Assembly: GCF_038051945.1 (NCBI RefSeq)
Contig: NZ_CP150302.1
Span: 3,720,001 to 3,784,000, forward strand
DNA from: Paenibacillus sp. FSL H3-0469
GTDB lineage: Bacteria; Bacillota; Bacilli; Paenibacillales; Paenibacillaceae
Length of the DNA: 64,000 nt
Reading direction: 5' to 3'
Each line of letters starts with the position of its first letter. The first letter of the stretch is position 1. The notes below the pieces were generated by a model. The model made no database searches. It was given only the letters and a program-made list of their open reading frames with translations, and was not told the origin of the DNA. Shown piece after piece: positions 8,791-18,359 of this stretch. The position numbers were made by a program, and so were the translations under genes.

Positions 8791-9765
8791 TTATTGATTT
8801 GAAACACTTTCTCTATCTTGAACTAATTCTAAACGTGCTTTCTTTTCCTTATACATTTCTACAGATTTCGTACTGTAGAAGGGACGATTCTGTATTTCAA
8901 TTAAGATTCTCGACGTATATTCCCCAATAATTCCACCTATAAAGAATAATCCAGCAAATCCCAATGAAATCAAAATCATTAATGTTGTCCAGCCTTCTAC
9001 TAACGATTGATTAAATAAATAATTATAAAAAGCGTATCCCCCCATAAACAATGAGAAAATAAAAAATACAAATGTAAGTAAATGAGCAGCTCTTAAACCA
9101 AAGTGTGAAAAGGATACCAGTGCATCCATGGCAAGGGATATATTTTCGCGATTGACCGCTCTACCTTTTCTTTTATTAATTGCATCGTACTGAATTAACG
9201 TTTTAGAATACCCAGTTAACTCATAAAGTGCCTTCCGATATCGAACGCGTTCCTTTAAATTTTGCATAGAGTTCAGCGCACGACGAGTAACCAAGCGCAC
9301 AGTCTCAGTAGAAAGGGAAACGTTCAAATAGGAGAGTTTATTTAAAAGTTTATAAAATGTTTTAGATTTCCAATCTGCTTCTCCGGAAGAAGCAACAACA
9401 ATATCAAAACCCTTACCGGTAGAAGTTTTAAACATTTCATATAGTAATTCTGTATCAAAATCAATAGATAGTGATTCTATTTCAAACACAAAATCACCCA
9501 TAGACTTATTTAAGCCCGCCATCATAGCATGCTCTACACCATGCTTGCGCGACAAGTTAATGATAGTTGTATCACCGTATATATTTTTCATGACATTATG
9601 CATACATTCTAATGTACCATCAGAACTGAAATCATTAACTAATATAATTTCATAATTTTTAAAGTGATTCATCATCGTATTATCAATTTGAACTAATACA
9701 GTCTCAACATCTCGTTCGTTATTATGTGCATAAAGAACTACTGACACAAAAACCTGTTCTTTCAT
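8791..9765 (-). CDS. GtrB-like membrane-bound family 2 glycosyltransferase
   Basis: 324 residues: an N-terminal GT-A domain followed by two membrane helices (about residues 228-258 and 266-290) and the IGEYTSRILIEIQNRPFY tail typical of GtrB/ArnC polyprenyl-phosphate sugar transferases. Family role: charging undecaprenyl phosphate with one sugar for periplasmic or extracytoplasmic transfer. Odd point: where the family usually has an Asp-x-Asp metal motif, the sequence reads FEIESLSIDFD, so the acidic pair is Glu-x-Glu or displaced. The ATG overlaps the stop of the FAD oxidoreductase gene by four bases. Confidence 0.82.
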   Translation of the reverse strand: MKEQVFVSVVLYAHNNERDVETVLVQIDNTMMNHFKNYEIILVNDFSSDGTLECMHNVMKNIYGDTTIINLSRKHGVEHAMMAGLNKSMGDFVFEIESLSIDFDTELLYEMFKTSTGKGFDIVVASSGEADWKSKTFYKLLNKLSYLNVSLSTETVRLVTRRALNSMQNLKERVRYRKALYELTGYSKTLIQYDAINKRKGRAVNRENISLAMDALVSFSHFGLRAAHLLTFVFFIFSLFMGGYAFYNYLFNQSLVEGWTTLMILISLGFAGLFFIGGIIGEYTSRILIEIQNRPFYSTKSVEMYKEKKARLELVQDRESVSNQ

Positions 9766-10874
9766 AACACTTCCTCCAAATCATATATTGTATTAAACTT
9801 TCCAGAAAAGACAGATAAAAATCTAGGACTTTCCGAAAACTCTTTAATTACAGTCGGACGAGAATCATCAAGTTCAGATGCACTAATCAGAGCTTTCACA
9901 GCATATAAGGATTTCCTTTGTTGAATTTCTATTTCTGGGATCAAATATTTTTTAGCCAATTGATGCATCCTGATCCAAGCAGAATCCGGTTTAGCAAAAC
10001 AAAAATTGCAATTTGCTAATTGGTTGGGAGTACAATTGGGATTAAACTGCTGACAAGACAATTCAGGCAAAGCGCTGAACGAAGATTCATGTGGGGTATG
10101 CCCCACTGAAGTTAAAGAGTGATAACCGCTTTCTCCAAAAGGCATTAAAGAGAAGAAAGGACCATCCATAACTGTAATTCCGACATTTTTCACATTATCT
10201 GTAACTTCGGTCATAATAACTTCACAGATCTCATATTTAGTAGTAAATAATTCATAATCAAACTTACGGAGAATTTGGTTAATGCTAGCATAAGTAGCAT
10301 TGAGTATATTTGAGGCAGTACTTATTGTTCCATCACTGAAATCAAGGACAAACTGATTTTCGAACTCACTAACCCTTTCTAGAACTTTATTGAAGTGTAA
10401 ATGGACGTTCTTGAATTTACCTAACTCATTCATATACCAGTCTCGAATAATATTCGCATCATAGCTATACTCTAGTGTCTCGAATGTAGCTTCCACTGTT
10501 CCGTTTTTAAAGTATGCCTTACTGTTTATCTCAGATGCAGGTATGTCCACATATTCGCAGAAGTTAAGAAATTGCTCTGCATTAGTGAGCGAGTCATTAG
10601 CGGATATAGCATATACCTTCTTGAATCTATTATTAATAGAAAACGAAAAATCCTTAACAAACCGCTCATAATAATGAGCTGATTTGCTTGCAGTCGAGAC
10701 ACTCCGCGGATAATGATATCCGTTATGCACTCTAGCTTGATTAATAAAACTTGCTCGTTGTAATGGTTTGTCATCAATCTCCATCACTGCAACATTCAGG
10801 TCTCTTTTAGCCAATAAATGCGCAGCGTACAAACCATATATTCCAGCACCGAAAATCACATAATCATAATTCAA
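9762..10874 (-). CDS. FAD-dependent oxidoreductase (DAO family)
   Basis: About 370 residues. The N-terminal dinucleotide-binding motif is YVIFGAGIYGLYAAHLLA, followed by MEIDDKP at the end of the second strand, and the FAD-stacking region QARVHNGYHYPRS. A Cys-rich stretch, NPNCTPNQLANCNFCF, lies near residue 280 and is unusual. I prefer the TTG at 10874 (MNYDYVIFG) because AAAGGA lies nine bases upstream; a TTG three codons earlier is too close to that site. Neighbouring epimerase and isomerase genes suggest it oxidises a sugar or sugar-linked amine intermediate of the glycan pathway, which is inference. Confidence 0.78.
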   Translation of the reverse strand: MNYDYVIFGAGIYGLYAAHLLAKRDLNVAVMEIDDKPLQRASFINQARVHNGYHYPRSVSTASKSAHYYERFVKDFSFSINNRFKKVYAISANDSLTNAEQFLNFCEYVDIPASEINSKAYFKNGTVEATFETLEYSYDANIIRDWYMNELGKFKNVHLHFNKVLERVSEFENQFVLDFSDGTISTASNILNATYASINQILRKFDYELFTTKYEICEVIMTEVTDNVKNVGITVMDGPFFSLMPFGESGYHSLTSVGHTPHESSFSALPELSCQQFNPNCTPNQLANCNFCFAKPDSAWIRMHQLAKKYLIPEIEIQQRKSLYAVKALISASELDDSRPTVIKEFSESPRFLSVFSGKFNTIYDLEEVL

Positions 10875-10914
10875 AAAAGTCAATTCCTTTCTATAATTTA
10901 CTCAAGGTACAATT

Positions 10915-11265
10915 TCATTTGAATATAATCAGTGTTCCTACTATTAATAGTATTATCCCTAATATTTTTGAACCTGTGATAGGTTCATGAAATATTAAAA
11001 TGGAGACTGTTACAATACCTAATGTAGTCAATGCTTGTGACACAGGAGAAATCCTACCGAGTTCTCCACGAGATAACGCAAAGATATAGAAGATAAAACT
11101 TACCCCGTACATGATAGCCCCTGACCATAAAAAAGGAGAGGCAATCATTTTACTAACCGCACTGATACTTAATCCATCTAGACTTATAAGATTAATCCCA
11201 TGTTTCAATGCAATTTGAGCAATAATATTAAAAACCATCGCGAGAATCAATAAAAAAATAAGCAT
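10915..11265 (-). CDS. Small SMR/EamA-like four-helix membrane protein
   Basis: 116 residues with four membrane helices. The pattern MLIFLLILAMVFNIIAQIAL, SGAIMYGVSFIFYIFALS, RISPVSQALTTLGIVTVSI and ILGIILLIVGTLIIFK is that of the DMT superfamily (EmrE, ArnE/ArnF). The strictly conserved membrane Glu of drug-exporting EmrE in helix 1 is not present (helix 1 has Gln at that region), which points away from drug export. Between a GtrB-like enzyme and two GT-C-like membrane proteins it is best explained as a lipid-linked sugar flippase, as ArnE/F or GtrA are. AGGAG precedes the ATG. Confidence 0.75.
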   Translation of the reverse strand: MLIFLLILAMVFNIIAQIALKHGINLISLDGLSISAVSKMIASPFLWSGAIMYGVSFIFYIFALSRGELGRISPVSQALTTLGIVTVSILIFHEPITGSKILGIILLIVGTLIIFK

Positions 11266-11377
11266 TTAAGTCTCCTAATATTCGACATATAATTAATTCT
11301 AGAGCTATTATACTTCATTTAATGGACATTTGGTTATGCTATAAGCACTTTTTCATTCCAATTATAGACATATAAAT

Positions 11378-13648
11378 CTATTTTACTTCGAATGATGAAA
11401 TCGGATTAACAACCTCTCTATCAAGATATACATGTATCCATTGTGAACCCATGTTTTCCAAGTAGGATATTGAATACATCTCACCATTGATTTGAATTTG
11501 CTTAGAATTGTTTAAACCTATAACATTGTTGAGATTTTGATCAAATAGAAGAAGTGCCCTATTTTCGCGATTCACCCCGTTATCCCAGTTTATATCTGTA
11601 TAACTAGATAATAGCACATCGTTTTTATCAAAAGCTCCTTCTAACCGCTTATCATTGAGCATGTTCGTCCTTACAGTTCCATAATCCACGCTATCTCGAT
11701 ATAATTTACTAACAACAATATTGCTTAATTGCAAATCCGTCATATTTGCTGGGTATGAGGTAATACGAACAGTACCTTCTCCATTATTGATTCGAACTGG
11801 GATATTATAATTCTCATGTGCATTAGGAATATTGTATCCTCCCTGCCCCTCATTTACCCATCCATCCGAAACATTCACAATCCTACGAATCCCCAAGCCT
11901 TTCCATCTATTGGTATTCCACATGCTTTTATAATCAAATGAAATATCGGCTATTCCGTTGTTGATTATTGGATCAGTTGTAACTTTTATCTCCCATGTAC
12001 TACCATCAATCTGCTGAATACTTGATACTTTCGCTATAGCTTTTAGAGTCAAATCCTTGTTAGTCTTCTCCCATAAAACATTATATTCAGTAACAGCTAC
12101 TGGTTCATAATTCTCTAAAAACTCTTTATAGAAAAACCAATTCTCTCTTTTAGCCCAATACTCCCAATATGTAAAATCCTCCCGGATCGTAGTCACATAC
12201 TTCGGATCAGTGGCGTTAAAACTCTCCAAATACTTTTTACGATATTGATCTCCTAAAACATGAATAATATAGTCAATCCCAGAAGGCTGGAATTTACCTG
12301 CCATCACATCAAGTGCAGAGGCATATGTCGAGAATATTTCATCGTTTTTTACATAGTATTTTGAAAGAAGCTGAAGTGAATCACCATAATGTGATAAATA
12401 ACCATTTAACTCTTTTACATAAATCCCCCGTGTTGTATTCAACTCATCTAAAGCTTTTGATATATTGGGTACTAACACTATGGCAACAATCAATATTGTG
12501 AGTATTTTGGAATAATTCACAAACCTCACACTTACTTTCGTTATTTTTTTCATGGAATGAAAAATGAAGGATAAAACAGAAATATAGAACACAAGATAAT
12601 AAGGAGCAAATTGACCGTCTTTCATGCTACTCAACGAATAAGCATATCCAGCCATTAGTGTACTCAAAAAGATGAATAGCAACAAAACATCCTTAATTTC
12701 ATAGTTAGATTTTCTGATTTTATACGAATAGTACAGCAAAATTCCAAACCCGCATATTAACTCCAAATTTCTTGGTATATCAGATAAAACTAACAATTTA
12801 CTATTTTGATCTTGCATATAATACCAAAACTGATCACTCGCAACACCTAAGAAATTATAATCAATCCAATTCATTAGATTTCCCCAAGTCAAAACGGAGA
12901 CAAATACAATTAATCCGCTTAAAGTCCCTAACAAGAATAAAGCAGCTCTCTTAACAAATTGTAAGTTCCAATGTAAATAGAGGATCATAAGAATATAACA
13001 TATCGAAAGAAACACACTAATTCCAAAATCATTGGACCAGCTAATACATGAACCCGCCAAGAAACCAAATGTAATAATACGAAGATTTTCATTCCGTATC
13101 AATTTCTTCCCTTTTCTCTTGCTAATAATCAATAGTACTAATGCAATAATGAAGGGAAGCGCAGCTCTTTGCATTCTCAGGGAAACTCCAGGTGTAGCAT
13201 AACTTAACAAATTAATTTTTTCAAAAAACAAATGAATGTTCAAAAAATCCCTAAAACCTAATCCAAATGCCAAAAGTGTAAAGGTTACAACCAACGCACT
13301 ATTTCTGCTAATACGATTTAATTTTAAAATTGAGAATATGGCAATTGAAAAAACAAACGCCGTAACAGAGTTTGTAACAAAAAGACTATGAGTGAAATTA
13401 TCGCCAAACAATAAAAGAAAGAAGGAATTTAAATATAATGGACCCAAGCCTAAATAAAAATAAAAATCTTTGAAAGGAATCTGTCCACTCAACAGTCGTC
13501 GAAATCCATTATAGCTTTGAAAATCACCATTAATAGGAATAAAATCAGAAAGATAAATCCTCCTCAAACCTGCCAAAATACATAATAAAATAATCGAAAT
13601 AGTCATTAAGACAGTAAATACATCTTTCATACCAAATTTCAATTTCAT
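11378..13648 (-). CDS. Large multi-spanning membrane protein, probable GT-C glycosyltransferase
   Basis: 756 residues. The first ~400 residues hold around ten membrane helices with a long loop after helix 1 that contains PINGDFQSYNGFRRLL and PFKDFYFYLGLG, the place where GT-C enzymes (PMT/ArnT-like) have their catalytic acidic residue. The remaining ~350 residues are soluble and presumably outside the cell. The last ~75 residues share a TDxNWxNGxxR pattern with the end of the 1219-residue neighbour. AGGGGAAG precedes the ATG. It would use a lipid-phosphate sugar to decorate the glycan on the outer membrane face; this is inferred from topology and neighbours. Confidence 0.7.
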   Translation of the reverse strand: MKLKFGMKDVFTVLMTISIILLCILAGLRRIYLSDFIPINGDFQSYNGFRRLLSGQIPFKDFYFYLGLGPLYLNSFFLLLFGDNFTHSLFVTNSVTAFVFSIAIFSILKLNRISRNSALVVTFTLLAFGLGFRDFLNIHLFFEKINLLSYATPGVSLRMQRAALPFIIALVLLIISKRKGKKLIRNENLRIITFGFLAGSCISWSNDFGISVFLSICYILMILYLHWNLQFVKRAALFLLGTLSGLIVFVSVLTWGNLMNWIDYNFLGVASDQFWYYMQDQNSKLLVLSDIPRNLELICGFGILLYYSYKIRKSNYEIKDVLLLFIFLSTLMAGYAYSLSSMKDGQFAPYYLVFYISVLSFIFHSMKKITKVSVRFVNYSKILTILIVAIVLVPNISKALDELNTTRGIYVKELNGYLSHYGDSLQLLSKYYVKNDEIFSTYASALDVMAGKFQPSGIDYIIHVLGDQYRKKYLESFNATDPKYVTTIREDFTYWEYWAKRENWFFYKEFLENYEPVAVTEYNVLWEKTNKDLTLKAIAKVSSIQQIDGSTWEIKVTTDPIINNGIADISFDYKSMWNTNRWKGLGIRRIVNVSDGWVNEGQGGYNIPNAHENYNIPVRINNGEGTVRITSYPANMTDLQLSNIVVSKLYRDSVDYGTVRTNMLNDKRLEGAFDKNDVLLSSYTDINWDNGVNRENRALLLFDQNLNNVIGLNNSKQIQINGEMYSISYLENMGSQWIHVYLDREVVNPISSFEVK

Positions 13649-13704
13649 TGATTTTACTTCCCCTGTCTCATAAATATATTTACCTTTATATAATTGGTCA
13701 GCTA

Positions 13705-16700
13705 CTATTTATTCATGATAATCAGGTTTGGAAAAGCAGCACTATCTGTAAATTCATCAACGTCTCCATACACTTCAACGCGCATATAATTCCCCGAAAT
13801 ATTTACAGAACGTATTTTGACTTCTCTGTTATCACTAAAGGTCATTTTTCTGCCAACTTGTAGTTGTGACCTATTATATGGCGTATTATCAAACAAAAAT
13901 CCATTAATATCACGGCCTATTCCATTAATCCAATTTTCATCAGTAATATCTGAAAGTCTTAATTCTTGTTGAACATCATAATATTTCCCACTTCCATCTA
14001 CATAAAAAGCAAATTTGTTGATAGAAACAGACTCATTACTTTTAAAATCAATATAATCCACCGTTCCATTCCACCATTTATAATCAGTACTTAATCGAAT
14101 AGCGTAATCATGCTTTCCTTGGGAGATATTAAATGAGAAATCCCCTTGTTTGTTATTTATCTTTGATCTCATTTCTACTGAGGCAGTGGTATTAACATCA
14201 CTATCAACTTGTACTATTAAATACATTGCCTTGTTCTTAACAAGGCCCGCCGTACCAAAAGTTATATTGTCAATATTACTTATAGATTCTGAAAGATATG
14301 GAGCGTTATAGAACACCTTATTCCCGTCTTGTTCAGCCCATAACTTAGGAATATCTCCAAGTGATCTGCTCCAAACCTCTGGTTGGTTATCAATAACGTC
14401 AAGGCCTTGGGAAATATCGATCCACTTTAAAGTAATACTTTTATTAATATCTATTCTGATTTTCTGTGGTTGTGCCGAGAGATTCATTTCTATGCTTCCA
14501 TCACCAATATCGTTAATATTATAGGTTTCGGACTGTACTTCAGAGAAATCTTCATTTTCTTTCAGTGTATAGAATATTTGCAAATCCCCTATATCATTTG
14601 CTGCAAAGTGAAGCTTTATTGTGGTAGGTTTAGTAGCATTAGCTATACTATCACCAACCTCATTTCCGACAAAATCCATTAACGCTCCAGCTATATATGG
14701 ATCGTCTCCCTGTACTTCAACGTTTAGGGAACCATTAGCTTCTTTTTTAGCAGTAGCATTGTGATAGGTAATATTATCTATGTTTAAATTCTCAAACCCT
14801 CCTGAGTATACGCTGTTTCTTGAAATCCCTAAGATACTCAGTTTACTTAGGTATTCCTTCTTCTTTGTCTTTAATGAATATATATCAAAGTTAGATAGTC
14901 TAAGTAACGGTGTATAGTTGTTATATATATATTCAGATAACATATAATACTTATAATCTACTGCAATATTATCAATATAGCTCCATGGTTTACCCGAAAT
15001 TGGCATTAGAACAATGGGTGGCTGCTTTTCTTTAATTGAATCAAGCGCTAAACTCTGAGTTGCATCATCGCTAATCAGAAGAGGAGATTGATTAGCATAT
15101 ATAGGATTCTTTCTTCCAACTAATGAATAGAAATAATTAGTCGAAGAAAAATCAAAATATGTCTCATCTGCATCTATAAGATTATCCAAAATTGTTTTAA
15201 GATAAGCTGCATCCGTTGGAATATCTCCGTAAACCCTAGTATTATTAAAATCATAGACTTCAGTGTATTGTTGTTGGTAACTTGGAGAGACTAATGCCCT
15301 GGTAGCTATTGAAGCCCCTCCCTTTAAAGAATTATAATTAATGTTGATTAGAATTACAGTCAACAACGAAACCACCAAGAATTTCAAAACCCTATTATCC
15401 TCGTTATTTTTAAAGCCAGTAAATGATAGCATAGCCAAGGGAAATGTCCCTAAAACATAAATTAGGTTCCCCTCAGCAAGAGAATGTCTTACAATCCCTC
15501 TAGAAATATTGAAGAAAAAAAATGCGGAGAAAAACAGGAACATAATTAGGTTCTGCCGATTCATCTTTAGCATATTAATTTCTGAATAAATAAGTTTTAT
15601 AAGCACATAAATTACAAGTGCAATTGTAATCATTGGAAATATATAGTACCCCAACACATATGCCACTAAGTTACTGTCACCCACCGATGCATAAGCCCAA
15701 TTTTGATTGGATTGGCATAACTTAATGAACTCGATAATTCTTCCCCAAGGATTCACACCCTTCGTCAAACATAAAAGAACAAATACAGCTATAGCTGAGA
15801 AAAGGGTTATCAACCCTGCTTTCAAAAATATTAATATTCTCGAATACTTTTTATAAACAATAGATAAAACAATGTACGTAAACAAACCTGCTAAGGTAGC
15901 GGAAAAACCCAAATCGAGTCTATAAACACATAATATTCCTGAAACAACCCAAAATTTATACTCTGCAAAACCCTTTTTATCTTGGTTTAAACATTTATGA
16001 ATACTGAATATTAAGACTCCCCCAAGCAAATATGTCACATTGATGAGGCTTCCTAATAAAGGGAAAGTGAGGATGAAAATAAAAGCATTGAGGTTACCGA
16101 TAAGTAATCTGATTAGATAAAACAAGACCAGAGTGTAGGCTACTTCAATATATGGATTGTATAAAAAAGCAGCCCATGGCTCGTATCCATTGATTAAGGA
16201 GTAAAAGTATGCAAATATCTGGCTTGACAACATGTGAGCATCAAAAGTCTCAATAATAGGTATACTTCCATATCTAAATAAATGATCCACGGATAGACCA
16301 TGATTGGCCATTTCAAAAAACTCTGTTCCAACTGCTGCTGCCCGATAGGGTTGTGCGATGATAAGGGAAAAGGAAACTAAAATCGTCGGAAAATAAACCT
16401 TATTTATAAGGTCGATTCTAGAGATATTTAAATAATTCAATTCTCTTTTTAGAATAAAAAAAGCAATAAAAAACATTATAGCCGCACAAAACATTATCAC
16501 CAATAAATACATTAGGTAAGGTTTGTTAATAAGAATATCAAATCTCTTATTTAAAACATTATTGAGTTCTAACATTATACATTGTAAAATCCCTGTTAAC
16601 AAAACAGGAATACCGCAAAAAACAATAATTTTTCTATACTTATCTACTAAAACATCACTTTTCCTGCTCACTACTTTTATGATCGATTCAAGTGTAAATA

Positions 16701-17364
16701 ACAATATGACACTTATAAAAAACCAAATTATCACAAACAAAAATGTTGCATTCTGAATTTCTAACTTTTGCAGTACCGAAATGGTCTCTAACCGGCTACT
16801 GATATGATATTTATTTGATAGAACCCATACAAATAAACTTAATGGCAATGAAATTAGTATATAAACAACTAGCATCGAGATATCAAAGTCCTCATTTTCT
16901 TTCAGTCCAACAAACTTAAGATATACCCATCCCAAAAAAACTGCTCCCCCTATTATGTACAGGGGGAGTTCAACACTTGCTGATAAAAAGCTAGCCACTG
17001 TCCCTGCTATACCAACATAAGACAGTCCTTTGATATATTTCACAAAAGAATCGAGTTTCCCCTCCTCGTAAGTTTCAGAGAAGACCTTGCATATTAAAAA
17101 GAACAGCAATAGAAAAATTAATAACGTCACTAGCATAAAAGCATAGTAACTGTTAATACGGGAAGCGATATCGACATTAGATGCTGTCGCCCAGGACATA
17201 ATATGTTTTGAGAATTTTTTTATTTCAGGAGTATAAGTCAATACACTCCGTATAGCTGAAAGTACCAGCAATAGAGAAAAGAGCAGGCTTGAAGCTGTAG
17301 CCGAAACAATCAAGCCTCTTTTGCTCTCATACAAATTAATAATATTCTTAAAATAGATTCTCAT
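13705..17364 (-). CDS. Very large multi-spanning membrane protein, probable GT-C glycosyltransferase
   Basis: About 1219 residues. The ATG at 17364 has AAGGAG six bases upstream and gives MRIYFKNIINLYESKRG before the first helix; an in-frame start at 17406 lacks a site. Roughly the first 680 residues carry some 15 membrane helices in two blocks, with a loop around GLSVDHLFRYGSIPIIETFDAHM that resembles the acidic first loop of GT-C enzymes. The rest is a large extracytoplasmic region with beta-rich segments, ending in ITDENWINGIGRDINGF. That terminal domain matches the end of the adjacent 756-residue protein. The gene is AT-rich like its neighbours. Function by inference: surface transfer of a lipid-linked sugar to the exported polysaccharide. 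Confidence 0.68.
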   Translation of the reverse strand: MRIYFKNIINLYESKRGLIVSATASSLLFSLLLVLSAIRSVLTYTPEIKKFSKHIMSWATASNVDIASRINSYYAFMLVTLLIFLLLFFLICKVFSETYEEGKLDSFVKYIKGLSYVGIAGTVASFLSASVELPLYIIGGAVFLGWVYLKFVGLKENEDFDISMLVVYILISLPLSLFVWVLSNKYHISSRLETISVLQKLEIQNATFLFVIIWFFISVILLFTLESIIKVVSRKSDVLVDKYRKIIVFCGIPVLLTGILQCIMLELNNVLNKRFDILINKPYLMYLLVIMFCAAIMFFIAFFILKRELNYLNISRIDLINKVYFPTILVSFSLIIAQPYRAAAVGTEFFEMANHGLSVDHLFRYGSIPIIETFDAHMLSSQIFAYFYSLINGYEPWAAFLYNPYIEVAYTLVLFYLIRLLIGNLNAFIFILTFPLLGSLINVTYLLGGVLIFSIHKCLNQDKKGFAEYKFWVVSGILCVYRLDLGFSATLAGLFTYIVLSIVYKKYSRILIFLKAGLITLFSAIAVFVLLCLTKGVNPWGRIIEFIKLCQSNQNWAYASVGDSNLVAYVLGYYIFPMITIALVIYVLIKLIYSEINMLKMNRQNLIMFLFFSAFFFFNISRGIVRHSLAEGNLIYVLGTFPLAMLSFTGFKNNEDNRVLKFLVVSLLTVILININYNSLKGGASIATRALVSPSYQQQYTEVYDFNNTRVYGDIPTDAAYLKTILDNLIDADETYFDFSSTNYFYSLVGRKNPIYANQSPLLISDDATQSLALDSIKEKQPPIVLMPISGKPWSYIDNIAVDYKYYMLSEYIYNNYTPLLRLSNFDIYSLKTKKKEYLSKLSILGISRNSVYSGGFENLNIDNITYHNATAKKEANGSLNVEVQGDDPYIAGALMDFVGNEVGDSIANATKPTTIKLHFAANDIGDLQIFYTLKENEDFSEVQSETYNINDIGDGSIEMNLSAQPQKIRIDINKSITLKWIDISQGLDVIDNQPEVWSRSLGDIPKLWAEQDGNKVFYNAPYLSESISNIDNITFGTAGLVKNKAMYLIVQVDSDVNTTASVEMRSKINNKQGDFSFNISQGKHDYAIRLSTDYKWWNGTVDYIDFKSNESVSINKFAFYVDGSGKYYDVQQELRLSDITDENWINGIGRDINGFLFDNTPYNRSQLQVGRKMTFSDNREVKIRSVNISGNYMRVEVYGDVDEFTDSAAFPNLIIMNK

Positions 17365-17410
17365 ATTTATCTCCTTAAGTTCGGCAATCCATGTGAATAT
17401 TCGCAAATAT

Positions 17411-18340
17411 TTATCTGCCTTTATAGTCCAAAAAATATTGCCTCATTTGGTACATTAAATTTATTGGTGTCTTCGAAAAAAGCCAAAAATGATGAAGTGA
17501 CATCCTTTTAATTTGCTCTAGAAATAAACCATCCCAATTTTGGGGGCTTGGACATAACTTATTCATTGCTTTTTTTGTACGACATTTATAAAAAAATGAC
17601 CCTAATACTGTTTTCACTTCTTTATCAACCACGTCATTCAATTTGAGATAAGAATTATTTCCATGTAGTCTATAATAATATTGAGTACCAGGAATATATA
17701 ATGGCTCAGTATAAATCAAGCTTCTCAAGATGAAATCCCAATCATGGCAGTATTTCAAATTTCTAAAGCCGCCAACTTTCTCAAATATTTCACGGGTAAA
17801 AAGCATGTTACCAGTAGAAATGGCCGCATTATGGGGAACAAGCGACCATCCCACCGAGGGGAAATTATTAATCGAGTCTTGAATAGCCAGAAATTTACTG
17901 GATTCTTCAGATGAAGTTCCCAACAGAACTCCGTCCCCATTTATCACTTCTATTTTGGAGAAAGAAAAATCAGCATTCCGTTTAACCATTTCATCAATCA
18001 TAGTATCGAATCTATTTTCTTGGAAGAGGTCATCTGCGTTCAATATAGATATATATGATCCTTCAGACGATCTTATCCCTTCGTTTATAGAATAATGAGC
18101 TCCCCGATTCACATTATGCTTAATAAACTTTATATTACCCTCAAATCTTTCTTTCACTTTTTTCTGAGAAATATATTGACTAATCAGTTTAACACTTGAA
18201 TCTTTCGACATATCATCAACAATCACTAATTCTAAATTAGGGTATGTTTGAAGTGAAATTGAGTCTAATGCTTCAACAATAAACTTCTCATAATTATAAG
18301 AAGGAACAATAATACTAACTAAAGGACTTTTGATATCCAT
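17411..18340 (-). CDS. Family 2 glycosyltransferase
   Basis: 309 residues with a standard GT-A domain: VSIIVPSYNYEKFI at the start, VIVDDMSKDSS, SILNADDLFQENRF (the DxD equivalent Ala-Asp-Asp) and KYCHDWDFILRSL as the acceptor-side ED-like motif. No membrane helix is seen. GGGAGAG lies just before the ATG. It sits between the WbsX-type transferase and the giant membrane proteins and probably adds one residue of the glycan repeat on the cytoplasmic side. The sugar is unknown. Confidence 0.85.
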   Translation of the reverse strand: MDIKSPLVSIIVPSYNYEKFIVEALDSISLQTYPNLELVIVDDMSKDSSVKLISQYISQKKVKERFEGNIKFIKHNVNRGAHYSINEGIRSSEGSYISILNADDLFQENRFDTMIDEMVKRNADFSFSKIEVINGDGVLLGTSSEESSKFLAIQDSINNFPSVGWSLVPHNAAISTGNMLFTREIFEKVGGFRNLKYCHDWDFILRSLIYTEPLYIPGTQYYYRLHGNNSYLKLNDVVDKEVKTVLGSFFYKCRTKKAMNKLCPSPQNWDGLFLEQIKRMSLHHFWLFSKTPINLMYQMRQYFLDYKGR

Positions 18341-18359
18341 CTAATTCTCTCCCTGCTTA

